Notes: generated by a model from the letters alone, not told the origin. Shown: positions 1 to 9,604, counted from the stretch's first letter. The stretch: 34,344 bases of DNA from Spirochaetales bacterium (GCA_007127105.1 SLAA01000127.1:1-34344), one strand, 5' to 3'. A program made the numbers and translations.

Positions 1-285
1 ATTCGGGGGTCTACAGCGGACACCCCGCGGCGTACCTTTATGGTACGCCCGTATATTGGCTATGAGCCCGGGCGACAGACGGTGCTCACGGAATTGATTG
101 CTCGCAACATCCAAATCCGTGAGATTATTAGCGTGTACTTCAGCTCGCGTACAGCGAGTCAACTCGAGGGAGTAGACAACCGTGAACGGGTCAAGCGTGA
201 GCTGCGCGCCGAGATTAATCGCATTCTTTCCGAGGGTCAAATCCGGGAGATTGCGTTTGATGAGTATCAGATCGTTGAGTTCTAG
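1..285 (+). CDS. fliL: Flagellar basal body-associated protein FliL, C-terminal part (5' truncated by window edge)
   Basis: Frame is open from base 1 (IRGSTADTPRRTFMVRPYIGYEPG...IREIAFDEYQIVEF); FliL-like C-terminus directly upstream of fliM. Confidence 0.8.
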   Translation: MRGSTADTPRRTFMVRPYIGYEPGRQTVLTELIARNIQIREIISVYFSSRTASQLEGVDNRERVKRELRAEINRILSEGQIREIAFDEYQIVEF

Positions 286-300
286 AATGGAGAGGCGACA

Positions 301-1326
301 ATGACCGAAGTCCTGTCGCAGGACGAGATTGATCAACTTCTCACCGCTATTTCATCGGGCGACGTAGAAACCGAAGAGGTTCATCAGCCGACCGATCAGC
401 GGAAGATCAAGATCTACGACTTCAAGCGTCCCGACAAGTTCTCTAAAGAGCAAATCCGAACCGTCTCAATTATGCACGAGACCTTTGCTCGTTTAACGAC
501 AACCTCTTTGTCAGCTCAACTGCGAAGCCTGGTGCAGGTTCATGTGGCTTCGGTAGATCAGCTCACCTACGAAGAGTTTATCAGGTCCATTCCTAACCCA
601 ACTACACTTGCTGTTATAAACATGGATCCGCTCAAGGGATCGGCTATTCTGGAAATTGACCCGGCAATCACCTTCTCAATTATTGACCGTCTTTTTGGCG
701 GACAGGGTGAGGGAGCCAAGGTGAGCCGCGATCTGACAGACATTGAACAGTCGGTAATGGAAGGCATCATTGTTCGCGTGCTCGGCAACATGCGTGAGGC
801 ATGGAGCCAGGTTATAGACCTCAGGCCTCGTTTGGGACAGATTGAGACCAACCCACAGTTCGCGCAGATTGTACCACCGACCGAGATGGTGGTCCTGGTT
901 ACCCTTGAGACCAAGGTCGGTGAGGTCGAGGGAATGATGAACTTCTGCATCCCGTACCTCACCATCGAACCCATTATCTCTAAGCTCTCGGCCCAGTACT
1001 GGTACAGTTCGGTACGCCGGGGTACAACCACAGAAAACCTGAACATCTTGCGAGAGCGGTTGTCGACTATTGACGTGAGTCTCGTCGCAGAGATTGGTAC
1101 GCTAGACCTAACGGTCCGTGACGTTTTGTCGTTGCGTGCTGGCGATGTTATCAGGCTACAACACACCCGTACAACCGATCCCATGACCCTGACGGTCGGC
1201 TCTCAGCCGAAATTTCTGTGTAAGGCGGGTCAGATCGGGAAGAAGTTGGCGGTTCAGATTATTAGAAAACTCGATGACGTCGACCAAGACGACTTTGAGG
1301 AACTGGCCGCTGAGGAAGGAGAGTAA
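301..1326 (+). CDS. fliM: Flagellar motor switch protein FliM
   Basis: N-terminal LSQDEIDQLL CheY-binding motif, FliM middle domain, C-terminal SpoA-like domain; 341 aa. Confidence 0.97.
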   Translation: MTEVLSQDEIDQLLTAISSGDVETEEVHQPTDQRKIKIYDFKRPDKFSKEQIRTVSIMHETFARLTTTSLSAQLRSLVQVHVASVDQLTYEEFIRSIPNPTTLAVINMDPLKGSAILEIDPAITFSIIDRLFGGQGEGAKVSRDLTDIEQSVMEGIIVRVLGNMREAWSQVIDLRPRLGQIETNPQFAQIVPPTEMVVLVTLETKVGEVEGMMNFCIPYLTIEPIISKLSAQYWYSSVRRGTTTENLNILRERLSTIDVSLVAEIGTLDLTVRDVLSLRAGDVIRLQHTRTTDPMTLTVGSQPKFLCKAGQIGKKLAVQIIRKLDDVDQDDFEELAAEEGE

Positions 1327-1328
1327 GT

Positions 1329-2435
1329 ATGAGCGACGGATCACTGTCCCAAGACGAAATTGATGCTTTGTTGCAGGGTTCCGGTGGGATGGACTTTGCC
1401 TCGGATGAGCCGTCGGCTCCTTCTGGTGGTGGTGGCGGCGGCGGGTCACAGGTCGATTTAGACGGGCTTAAGCGGATTCTGGTCGCCACGGTCGAGTCAC
1501 AGAAGTCTAACCTTTCCATGCTGGTCGGCAAGGATGTTACCATTACCGGACCGGAGATGGAGATGGGGTCAGGCTCGGACATCGCTGGTTCTTTGGGGGG
1601 CGATGTAGTCCATATAGGGCTTGCCTTCGGAGGTGGTGTTCAAGGTGATCATGGCTACCTTATGCCGGAGTCAGCGGCACTTGCCATAGCTGGCCCAATG
1701 ATGGGACAGGACGATGTAGACCTGGACGATGCCGCCCTCAACGCGCTTCAGGAAGCTCTGTCGCAGGTTTCCGGCCCGGTTGTTACAGCGCTTGCCGATT
1801 CTTCCGGCAAAGACATAATGAACGAGCCACCAAGTAATGAGAAAGGTGATCCCGATACTCTCAGTGTGCCTGCGCAGATTGTTGCGGCGCGATATACCGT
1901 GACCATTGAAGGGGGCGACCCGGCGGGAATAGTGGAGTACTATGACGCGGCGCTGGTACCGCAGTTATTGGCACCACAAGCGCCGCCGCAACCACAACAT
2001 CAGCAGCAACAGCAGCCACAGCAGCAGTATGGGCAACAGGGTGCAATGGCCGGTTTCGGCGGCATGGGTGGCTATGGCGGGGGAGCGCCGCAGCAGCAGA
2101 TGCAGCCCGGCAGCGGTCCAAGTGTACAGTCGGTGCAGTTTCCCAACCTGCACCCACAAGATACCGCGCCGGAGCACGGCAACATCGGTCTGCTTATGGA
2201 TGTGTATATGGAGATGACGGTTGAGCTTGGGCGCACCAAGAAACTCATCCGTGAGATCCTGGGAATGGGCGAAGGTACTATCATCGAGCTCGACAAGCTT
2301 GCGGGGGAGCCGGTCGATATCTTGGTGAATCATAAGCTCATAGCGAAAGGTGAGGTGGTGGTTATCGACGAAAACTTCGGCGTGCGCGTGACTGAGATCG
2401 TGTCGCCGATGGAACGGGTAACTAATATGTCATAG
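1329..2435 (+). CDS. fliN: Flagellar motor switch protein FliN/FliY-type (N-terminal LSQDEIDALL, CheC-like region, Q/G-rich linker, C-terminal FliN SpoA domain)
   Basis: C-terminal MDVYMEMTVELGRTKKLIREILGMGEGTIIELDKLAGEPVDILVNHKLIAKGEVVVIDENFGVRVTEIVS is FliN-like; directly follows fliM. Confidence 0.93.
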   Translation: MSDGSLSQDEIDALLQGSGGMDFASDEPSAPSGGGGGGGSQVDLDGLKRILVATVESQKSNLSMLVGKDVTITGPEMEMGSGSDIAGSLGGDVVHIGLAFGGGVQGDHGYLMPESAALAIAGPMMGQDDVDLDDAALNALQEALSQVSGPVVTALADSSGKDIMNEPPSNEKGDPDTLSVPAQIVAARYTVTIEGGDPAGIVEYYDAALVPQLLAPQAPPQPQHQQQQQPQQQYGQQGAMAGFGGMGGYGGGAPQQQMQPGSGPSVQSVQFPNLHPQDTAPEHGNIGLLMDVYMEMTVELGRTKKLIREILGMGEGTIIELDKLAGEPVDILVNHKLIAKGEVVVIDENFGVRVTEIVSPMERVTNMS

Positions 2436-2477
2436 GCTACGCGCTTTGCGCGTTTCAGTTGATCTGGGAGGGTAAAA

Positions 2478-3182
2478 CTGAAGTACCTCATACTTATACT
2501 TTTTGCGATAGCGACAGCATTTCCAATGTCGCTCTACGCACAGAACGAATCTGATGCAGTTACCGTAGATACGGCGTCCGACGCTCTGACCGACGAGACA
2601 GCAGTGTCTCCGGCTGGCGATGAAACCGCCATGACCTTTGGCGAGGCTGAAGTCCAGCCGGAACTGAATGATGAAGGTTTTAGTGCGTTCGGGTTCTGGG
2701 ATCTTGTTCGAATGATCCTGGTGCTTGGGTTCGTTATTGGTTCCATCTATGTAGTGTTTTATCTCCTCAAACGCAGTTCCGGCCGCCGCATTGGTGGAGG
2801 CGCTGGCTTGCTGCGCATTGTAGATGAGCACGCTCTATCCGGGGGCAAGTCGCTGCATTTGATCGAGGTCGGCCGGCAGGTGTTTCTTGTCGGCGCAGGG
2901 GGCGACTCGGTTGGACTTATATCAGAGATTACAGATGATGAAACACTGGACACAATTCGGCTGGCGGTTTCGGCCCAGGCCACTGAACAACCGAGAGCAT
3001 TCTCGGAGGTACTCAGTAGTCTGTGGCCGAGTAGGGGAGCCGCCAGCGAAATGTCCCGACAGGGTGTTCAGGCTCAGGATGACACCAACGGACTGGACTC
3101 CGTTTCGGTGGGCGGGGGTGCCGGTGTAGGCACCTTTGATTTTATCGGACGACAACGAGAACGCTTACGCCGACTTCGTTAG
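2478..3182 (+). CDS. fliO: FliO/FliZ-type flagellar export component; likely CTG start at 2478 (ORF track start is 2526)
   Basis: Between fliN and fliP; hydrophobic segment MILVLGFVIGSIYVVFYLL followed by FliO-like GGKSLHLIEVGRQVFLVGAG; upstream in-frame LKYLILILFAIATAFPMSLYAQ resembles a signal peptide behind GGGAGGG. Confidence 0.8.
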   Translation: MKYLILILFAIATAFPMSLYAQNESDAVTVDTASDALTDETAVSPAGDETAMTFGEAEVQPELNDEGFSAFGFWDLVRMILVLGFVIGSIYVVFYLLKRSSGRRIGGGAGLLRIVDEHALSGGKSLHLIEVGRQVFLVGAGGDSVGLISEITDDETLDTIRLAVSAQATEQPRAFSEVLSSLWPSRGAASEMSRQGVQAQDDTNGLDSVSVGGGAGVGTFDFIGRQRERLRRLR

Positions 3183-3229
3183 TACGTCCTTAGGTCGCAG
3201 GGCCTGAAGCATTCACTGGGAGGGGAAGA

Positions 3230-4015
3230 ATGCGGAAAGTGATCCTGGCGATTGTAATGCTTAGTTTCGTCTTCTCGGTAGTCCCACCTGTGCTCACAGC
3301 ACAAGAGGCACCCGGCGAGGAGGCGCTCCAGATTCCATTTCTGGACTTAAGCATTCGAGAGCCACAAAACAATCAAGAGGTGGCGCTGTCTTTGCAGCTA
3401 CTGCTGCTGCTGGCAATGCTCAGCCTGGCGCCGTCGTTTATTATTCTCACCACATCTTTTTTGCGCATTGCTATCGTCTTGGACTTTATTAAGCGTGCAT
3501 TATCGCTCCAACAGGTGCCACCGAACCAGGTGCTTATGGGTGTAGCCCTGTTTCTGACCGTCTTTGTGATGTGGCCGACCATCAGCGAAGTCTACGACAA
3601 CGCTTACCGGCCTTTTGCAGATGGGGAGATTGGACTTGAAGAAGCCTATCGGAACTTTGAGAGCCCTATGCGGGTCTTCATGTACCGGCAAATGAGACAC
3701 AATCCGGAGAACGTGCAGCTGTTCATGCGTATGAGTGACCTGCCTCGGCCAGCTAACTTGTCGGAGGTACCGACTCATGTTCTGGTTCCAGCTTTCATTT
3801 TGCATGAGCTGACAGTTGCGTTCAAAATCGGCATTCTCCTGTTCATTCCTTTCATCATCATTGACATGGTGGTGGCCTCAACGCTCATGTCCATGGGTAT
3901 GATCATGTTGCCGCCAATAATGATCTCACTACCTTTCAAACTCATTCTCTTTGTTCTTGTTGATGGTTGGTCCCTCATAACCCGGCAACTCGTTGCCAGC
4001 TTCGGAGTTCTGTGA
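3230..4015 (+). CDS. fliP: Flagellar export protein FliP
   Basis: Signal peptide plus FliP-like LSLAPSFIILTTSFLRIAIVLDFIKRALSLQQVPPNQVLMGVALFLTVFVMWP. Confidence 0.97.
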   Translation: MRKVILAIVMLSFVFSVVPPVLTAQEAPGEEALQIPFLDLSIREPQNNQEVALSLQLLLLLAMLSLAPSFIILTTSFLRIAIVLDFIKRALSLQQVPPNQVLMGVALFLTVFVMWPTISEVYDNAYRPFADGEIGLEEAYRNFESPMRVFMYRQMRHNPENVQLFMRMSDLPRPANLSEVPTHVLVPAFILHELTVAFKIGILLFIPFIIIDMVVASTLMSMGMIMLPPIMISLPFKLILFVLVDGWSLITRQLVASFGVL

Positions 4016-4284
4016 TGGATTTTGGATTTGCGGTGAACATTGTTCGTACTGCCGTGCTGTACATCATTCTTGTTTCGGCCCCGACCCTGCTCATTGGAAT
4101 GTCGGTGGGTCTGGTTATTTCAATTTTTCAGGCAACGACATCGATACAGGAGCAGACACTGACCTTTGTTCCAAAAATTGTGGCTATTCTTGGAGCGGTG
4201 GTGCTGTTTGGTCCGTGGATGCTGCGCCTCTTGGTGCAGTTCACGGTGAACATCATTAACCAGATTCCTATGATGATTCGATAG
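4015..4284 (+). CDS. fliQ: Flagellar export protein FliQ
   Basis: 89 aa, two TM helices, LVISIFQATTSIQEQTLTFVPKIVAI; start overlaps the fliP stop (TGATG), later than the ORF-track start at 3967. Confidence 0.95.
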   Translation: MDFGFAVNIVRTAVLYIILVSAPTLLIGMSVGLVISIFQATTSIQEQTLTFVPKIVAILGAVVLFGPWMLRLLVQFTVNIINQIPMMIR

Positions 4285-4290
4285 CCGGGA

Positions 4291-4314
4291 GTAGGTAAGT
4301 AGGTGAGTAGGTGA
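4291..4314 (+). repeat. Three tandem copies of an 8-mer (GTAGGTAA, GTAGGTGA, GTAGGTGA) spanning the fliR ribosome-binding site and start codon
   Basis: Direct reading: gtaggtaa|gtaggtga|gtaggtga; fliR GTG is at 4311. Confidence 0.9.
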
Positions 4315-5099
4315 CGGCACTCGTTCTTGAAGCACAGCTCTTTTTCCTCGTGTTTGCACGGATTATTGCTCTGGTGCAGACGGCGCCACTGCTGTCTTCA
4401 GAAGGTGTTCCTTTTGTTGCCAAGACGGCGTTGGCGTTCTTTGCTGCAGTCGCGGTGCTCCCAGGTGTGGCCGCAAGCGGGTACCCAATACCCGATGCCG
4501 CAGGTCTTTACGTACTGCTCATTGTTGGTGAGGCCATGGTTGGAATTGTCATAGGCTTTTTCCTGACTGTGGTGTACTCGGTGTTCCTGGTGTCCGGGCA
4601 GTTCTTCTCGCTGCAGATGGGTTTTGGTGCCTCGCAGGTGTTTGATCCGCTTGCCCAGGTGCAGATCCCTCTTATGGGGCAGTTTCTCAATATTGTCGCA
4701 ATGCTGGTGTTCATAAGCACAGGAGGTCTCCAGAGGATTTTTCTGAGTGGTGTCTATGGGTCCTTTCAGGCAATGCGCGCGGTAGATCTAGCCCTCCACA
4801 GAGAAGACATAGTCTGGATGGTAGCAGGGGCATTGTCGCGTCTATTTGAACAAGCCTTGGTGATTTCCTTCCCGGTGTTGGGCACCCTCATGCTGATCTC
4901 GGTAACCATGGGGCTTTTGGCAAAAGCCGCACCCCAAATGAACCTCCTTATGCTCGGGTTTCCCATTGCAATCACCGTGGCCTTTATAATCCTCTTTGTC
5001 GGCATGCCACTGATTATGGCGGCGTTCGTTCGAGTGATAGACGAAGGCTTCTTGACCATTGAGTTTTTCCTGTCCCAGCTCTTTGGGGGTAGCGGATGA
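4311..5099 (+). CDS. fliR: Flagellar export protein FliR
   Basis: 262 aa polytopic protein with FliR-like GQFFSLQMGFGASQVFDPLAQVQIPLMGQF; operon position between fliQ and flhB. Confidence 0.95.
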   Translation: MTALVLEAQLFFLVFARIIALVQTAPLLSSEGVPFVAKTALAFFAAVAVLPGVAASGYPIPDAAGLYVLLIVGEAMVGIVIGFFLTVVYSVFLVSGQFFSLQMGFGASQVFDPLAQVQIPLMGQFLNIVAMLVFISTGGLQRIFLSGVYGSFQAMRAVDLALHREDIVWMVAGALSRLFEQALVISFPVLGTLMLISVTMGLLAKAAPQMNLLMLGFPIAITVAFIILFVGMPLIMAAFVRVIDEGFLTIEFFLSQLFGGSG

Positions 5100-6271
5100 G
5101 TTTGCTCTTTGCTTTCCGTGGTCGCTGCTACCAGCAGGGCGCCGACGAGGCAGCCTTTCTTACTCAACTTGAAACTCTGCATCTCCAGTGGTTTTCCGCC
5201 GAGGAAGAGGGGCGAACCGAGGACGCAACCGAGCACAAGATCCGCAAGTCGCGCGAGGAAGGAAAGGTTGCTCGCAGTCAGGACGTAAGTGCCGCGGTTG
5301 TGCTCATTTTTGCGTCGGTTGCGCTCGCATTGCTGGCCCCTTTCATTCTCCGTGGTTCATTAGAAATGACGGATTACTTCATTCGCAACTCTACCGAGCT
5401 CGACATTACCCGAGATGACTTCCTTGTACCGGTGTTCTTTCACTATTTTGTTCGGCTGACTTTGCCCATTGCGATTGTGTGTTTTATTGCCGCGATACTC
5501 GGGAACCTGATGCAGGTTGGGTTCTTGTTTACGACAAAACCGATTGAACCAGACCCGAAGAAAATTGCACCGGACTTTGTGAAGTTCATTAAGAAGTCGT
5601 TTCTGTCAATGGAAGCCTTGTTCAACCTCGCGAAGAGTACTGGCAAGGTAGCTATTGTTGGCCTCATGGCGGCTTTGAACATTCTGAGTGACATAGACCG
5701 GATCCTCAATCTGGTGAATAGTAGTTTCATTAACGGCTTTCAACTTATCGCTTGGATTGCTTTCCGTATTCTGATACAAACTTCCATAATCTTTCTGGTG
5801 CTCTCGCTCTTTGACTATTTGTTTCAACGCAAGCAGCATCGTGAGAGCATCAAAATGACCAAGCAAGAGGTCAAGGAAGAACGTAAGACCTACGAGGGTG
5901 ATCCATTTGTCAAGAGTCGGCTCAAGCAGCGAATGCGTGAACTCATGCAACGCACCATGATTCAGAACGTACCGACGGCAGATGTAGTTATTACCAACCC
6001 AACCCACTTTGCGGTTGCCATGGAGTATAAGCGGGACTCCATGCAGGCGCCGGTCGTGGTTGCAAAAGGCCAGGATGCATTGGCCCAGCGAATTAGAACG
6101 GTCGCCAGTGAAAATGGAATTCCCATTATAGAAAACAAGCCCTTGGCACGAGCCCTGTATGCCGAGGTGGAAGTGGGCGACGCAATTCCGGAGCAGTTCT
6201 ACCAGGCGGTGGTAACGGTGCTCAAGGAAGTGTATCGGCTTGATCGTAGTAAGGCGGCTGTATGGACCTGA
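5096..6271 (+). CDS. flhB: Flagellar export protein FlhB
   Basis: EEGRTEDATEHKIRKSREEGKVARSQD plus conserved NPTH autocleavage motif (VVITNPTHFAVAMEY); ATGA overlap with fliR. Confidence 0.97.
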   Translation: MSLLFAFRGRCYQQGADEAAFLTQLETLHLQWFSAEEEGRTEDATEHKIRKSREEGKVARSQDVSAAVVLIFASVALALLAPFILRGSLEMTDYFIRNSTELDITRDDFLVPVFFHYFVRLTLPIAIVCFIAAILGNLMQVGFLFTTKPIEPDPKKIAPDFVKFIKKSFLSMEALFNLAKSTGKVAIVGLMAALNILSDIDRILNLVNSSFINGFQLIAWIAFRILIQTSIIFLVLSLFDYLFQRKQHRESIKMTKQEVKEERKTYEGDPFVKSRLKQRMRELMQRTMIQNVPTADVVITNPTHFAVAMEYKRDSMQAPVVVAKGQDALAQRIRTVASENGIPIIENKPLARALYAEVEVGDAIPEQFYQAVVTVLKEVYRLDRSKAAVWT

Positions 6272-6307
6272 TGCTTCATAAGAAGTACGGGATAGAGAGG
6301 TAAGCTT

Positions 6308-8395
6308 ATGGCGGATGTCCAGGCACTACTCACAGATTCATTTCTGCGAAAACGCAGCGATGTGCTCGTTGCGGTAGGTGTGATTGTCATCATTCTGATG
6401 ATGATCATTCCCTTGCCCACGGTCATTCTCGACTCACTCATGGCGCTCAACCTTGTGTTCGCGCTCCTGACAATTCTCATTGTGTTGTACACCAAGAACG
6501 TGCTCGAGTTCTCGGTATTTCCCACCGTATTGCTCATTGCCACGGTATACGGCCTGGCGCTCAATGTTTCCTCAACGCGGCTAATCCTGTCACAAGGCGA
6601 GCAGTTTGGGGGAGCAATCATTCGCGCCTTTGCAAGTTTTGTCGTTGGTACGGCTGGCACCGAAGGCCTGGTCATTGGCGTCATTATCTTTGTCATCCTC
6701 ATTGCGGTTCAGTTCCTGGTCATTACCAAAGGTGCCACGAGGACGGCCGAGGTTGCGGCCCGCTTTACCCTTGACGCCTTGCCACAGAAGCAAATGGCAA
6801 TTGAGGCTGAGTACAACTCCGGCATTCTATCTGAAGAAGAGGCAACAAAGCGAAAGCTCGAACTTGAACAGGAAGTGGACTTCTACGGAGCCATGGACGG
6901 TGCTTCCAAGTTTGTTTCGGGGAACGTGAAGGTTGGTATCCTCATTACAATCATCAACATAGTTGGTGGAATAATTGTGGGGATGTCGATCCGAGGTGAG
7001 AGCCTGGATATGGCCCTGACTACCTACGTGTCGTTGACGGTAGGTGACGGGCTCGTTACTCAGTTTCCGGCGCTGCTGATCTCCACTGCGAGTGGTTTGA
7101 TTGTTACTCGGGCCGCGTCTGAGGGCAGTTTTGGTGAGGATGTAACGAAGCAGTTTACAAATCAGGCGCGTGTATACTGGATAGCTGGCTTCTTCCTCAC
7201 GGTGTTGTCCTTCTTGCCGGGCTTTCCCTGGTATGTCCTTATGCCAATGGCGGGACTGTCGGTACTCCTGGGCATTCGTATTGGGCGTCGTGACGCCACG
7301 GAGGCTGCCGACGAACGCGCCGCCGAGGAACGGAAAAAGCCAAAGGATACGCCACCGGAACTCTCGCCGGTTGCTCCGCTTGATCCTATCTCGCTTGAGC
7401 TTGGCTATGGTCTGGTACCCCTGGTTGATCAGGACAAAGGCGCTGAGCTGTTGGATCGGGTAACCCGCATTCGGCGCGAGACCGCGCTGGAACTTGGACT
7501 GGCAGTTCCGCGCATTCGCATCATTGACAACATGCGACTTGAGCCCTCTGAGTATTCATTCAAGATTCGAGGAGTGGAAGTGGGTCGCGGAAAGATCCGT
7601 ATGGGGCATTATCTGTCCATTAACCCCGGTGGCGTACGCGAGGAGATCCCCGGTGAGTCGACCACAGACCCCGCCTTTGGCCTGCCCGCGAAATGGATTG
7701 TTGAAGATCAAAGGGAACAGGCCGAACGAGCTGGCTACACCGTTGTGGATGCACCCTCAATCATTGCAACCCATTTGACCGAGCTCATTAAACGGCATGC
7801 CTCGGATATTCTCGGACGCCAGGAAGTAAAGGCAATGCTCGACGCATTGAAACGTGAATACCCTGCGGTGGTTGAAGAAGTGCAGTCGGCACTTTCGGTT
7901 GGCGAGGTTCAGAAAGTACTTCAGTCCCTGCTTCGCGAACAGGTTTCTATTCGGAATCTCGTGACGATCTTGGAGGCCTTGGCCGACTATGGTAACATCA
8001 CAAAGGACACCGGGTTTTTGACCGAGAAGGTTCGACAAGCCTTGTCGCGGCAGATTAGTAAGCAGTACGCCGACGACGACAATGTGCTCCGGGTCATAAC
8101 TATTGAACCCAGTTTGGAGCAGCAGATTATCGAGTCGCGAGTTGAAACTGCCGGTGGGGTAACCCCGGCAATGTCACCGGAATTGCAGCGGAAGTGGATT
8201 AACGCACTGGTGAACACCGTACGAGGGGTGCAGGAACAGGGGCGATATCCGTTGATCCTGTGCTCGGAGACGGCACGGCCGCTGGTGAAGGCTGGTTCCG
8301 TACGCGAGTTACCTGATCTCGCAGTTATGTCGGTGCTCGAAGTAATCCCCGAACTGCGTGTTGAGGGAATGGCAGAAATCCGAGTTGAGAGGTAG
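6308..8395 (+). CDS. flhA: Flagellar export protein FlhA
   Basis: 695 aa; FlhA-like VFPTVLLIATVYGLALNVSSTRLIL and ARFTLDALPQKQMAIEAEYNSG. Confidence 0.98.
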   Translation: MADVQALLTDSFLRKRSDVLVAVGVIVIILMMIIPLPTVILDSLMALNLVFALLTILIVLYTKNVLEFSVFPTVLLIATVYGLALNVSSTRLILSQGEQFGGAIIRAFASFVVGTAGTEGLVIGVIIFVILIAVQFLVITKGATRTAEVAARFTLDALPQKQMAIEAEYNSGILSEEEATKRKLELEQEVDFYGAMDGASKFVSGNVKVGILITIINIVGGIIVGMSIRGESLDMALTTYVSLTVGDGLVTQFPALLISTASGLIVTRAASEGSFGEDVTKQFTNQARVYWIAGFFLTVLSFLPGFPWYVLMPMAGLSVLLGIRIGRRDATEAADERAAEERKKPKDTPPELSPVAPLDPISLELGYGLVPLVDQDKGAELLDRVTRIRRETALELGLAVPRIRIIDNMRLEPSEYSFKIRGVEVGRGKIRMGHYLSINPGGVREEIPGESTTDPAFGLPAKWIVEDQREQAERAGYTVVDAPSIIATHLTELIKRHASDILGRQEVKAMLDALKREYPAVVEEVQSALSVGEVQKVLQSLLREQVSIRNLVTILEALADYGNITKDTGFLTEKVRQALSRQISKQYADDDNVLRVITIEPSLEQQIIESRVETAGGVTPAMSPELQRKWINALVNTVRGVQEQGRYPLILCSETARPLVKAGSVRELPDLAVMSVLEVIPELRVEGMAEIRVER

Positions 8396-8401
8396 GCTTA
8401 C

Positions 8402-9604
8402 ATGGAGATCTTTATTGAACAAGCCGGATCACGCCACGAAGCGGAGGTGAAGGTACGACAGAAGTACGGTGAGCGGGCTAGAATAATGAGTCATAAGACC
8501 ATTCGCATGGGTGGTTTTATGGGTTTGTTCTCTCGTGAAGGCGTTGAGGTGTCAGGGTACTTCTCCAACGAGGCTCCCCGCCGTGACGCAAACACGCCCC
8601 GAAAAACGCCGGACCTTGAGGAAGAAAAACGGAAAATCCTTGCCGGGGCTAAAGTAGCGGTACCTGAGTCCTCAGCAAAGACCATTGAGATGGTGCTGGA
8701 AGAAATTCGGACTCTCAAACAGTCGTTGGCGGGCGGGAATGGACGGTCTGAGGAGTCGAGCGCTGGATACGCCCATCCAACCTTACGTAAACTCGCAAAC
8801 ATCATGGAGGCCAATGACTTCACCTCCGACTATATCCAAGCCATGCTCACTCGAGTAAAAAATGATTACTCACTCGATGCACTTGAGGACTACAGGACGG
8901 TGGAAGAGCGCACCCTTGACTGGATTGGTGAGTCCATCTCAGTAATCAAGTTCACCGAGAAACATCGACCCCATGTCATGGTAGTTGTTGGGCCTACCGG
9001 GGTGGGTAAGACTACCACCATAGCAAAGCTGGCCGCCATGTACGGTGTTCCGCAGGTTGCAACCGGTGCCGAGAAAAAAGTGCGAATTCTCACAATAGAC
9101 AGTTACAGGATCGGAGCCATCCATCAGATACAGACCTACGGTAAGATCATGAATATTCCGGTCACATGTGTTGAAACCGTAGATGAGCTCCAGAAGCAAA
9201 TAGCTCTCTACGACGATGCCGACCTGGTATTTGTTGACACCGTCGGAAAAAGCCCTCGTGATGGCAAGAACCTTGGCAGAATGAGTGATCTGCTGCATGG
9301 TTGCGGTGCCGGTGGTGACTATCATCTGGCACTAAGCGCGACGACCAAGACCAGTGACATGCAACAGATTGCACAACAGTTTGAGGTATTCGGGTATAAG
9401 TCGATCATCCTCACCAAACTGGATGAGACGACAAGGGTGGGTAACGTTATTAGCGTTCTTGCCGAACGGCGTAAACCTTTGTCCTTTATTACCGACGGCC
9501 AAAAGGTGCCGGAGAATATATCGCCTGCATCGGTGCAAAAACTTCTGATTAACCTGGAAGGTTTTACCGTCAATAGAGATAGGATAGACGAAAAGTTTTC
9601 CTGA
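8402..9604 (+). CDS. flhF: Flagellar biosynthesis GTPase FlhF (SRP-type GTPase)
   Basis: P-loop VVVGPTGVGKTTTIAKLAA, KLDETTRVGNVISV; located after flhA. Confidence 0.96.
   Translation: MEIFIEQAGSRHEAEVKVRQKYGERARIMSHKTIRMGGFMGLFSREGVEVSGYFSNEAPRRDANTPRKTPDLEEEKRKILAGAKVAVPESSAKTIEMVLEEIRTLKQSLAGGNGRSEESSAGYAHPTLRKLANIMEANDFTSDYIQAMLTRVKNDYSLDALEDYRTVEERTLDWIGESISVIKFTEKHRPHVMVVVGPTGVGKTTTIAKLAAMYGVPQVATGAEKKVRILTIDSYRIGAIHQIQTYGKIMNIPVTCVETVDELQKQIALYDDADLVFVDTVGKSPRDGKNLGRMSDLLHGCGAGGDYHLALSATTKTSDMQQIAQQFEVFGYKSIILTKLDETTRVGNVISVLAERRKPLSFITDGQKVPENISPASVQKLLINLEGFTVNRDRIDEKFS

Noticed and set aside
567-1184. 205-aa ORF antisense to fliM
   Set aside because: Shadow of the strongly supported fliM frame; Ser/Arg-rich composition, no family resemblance.
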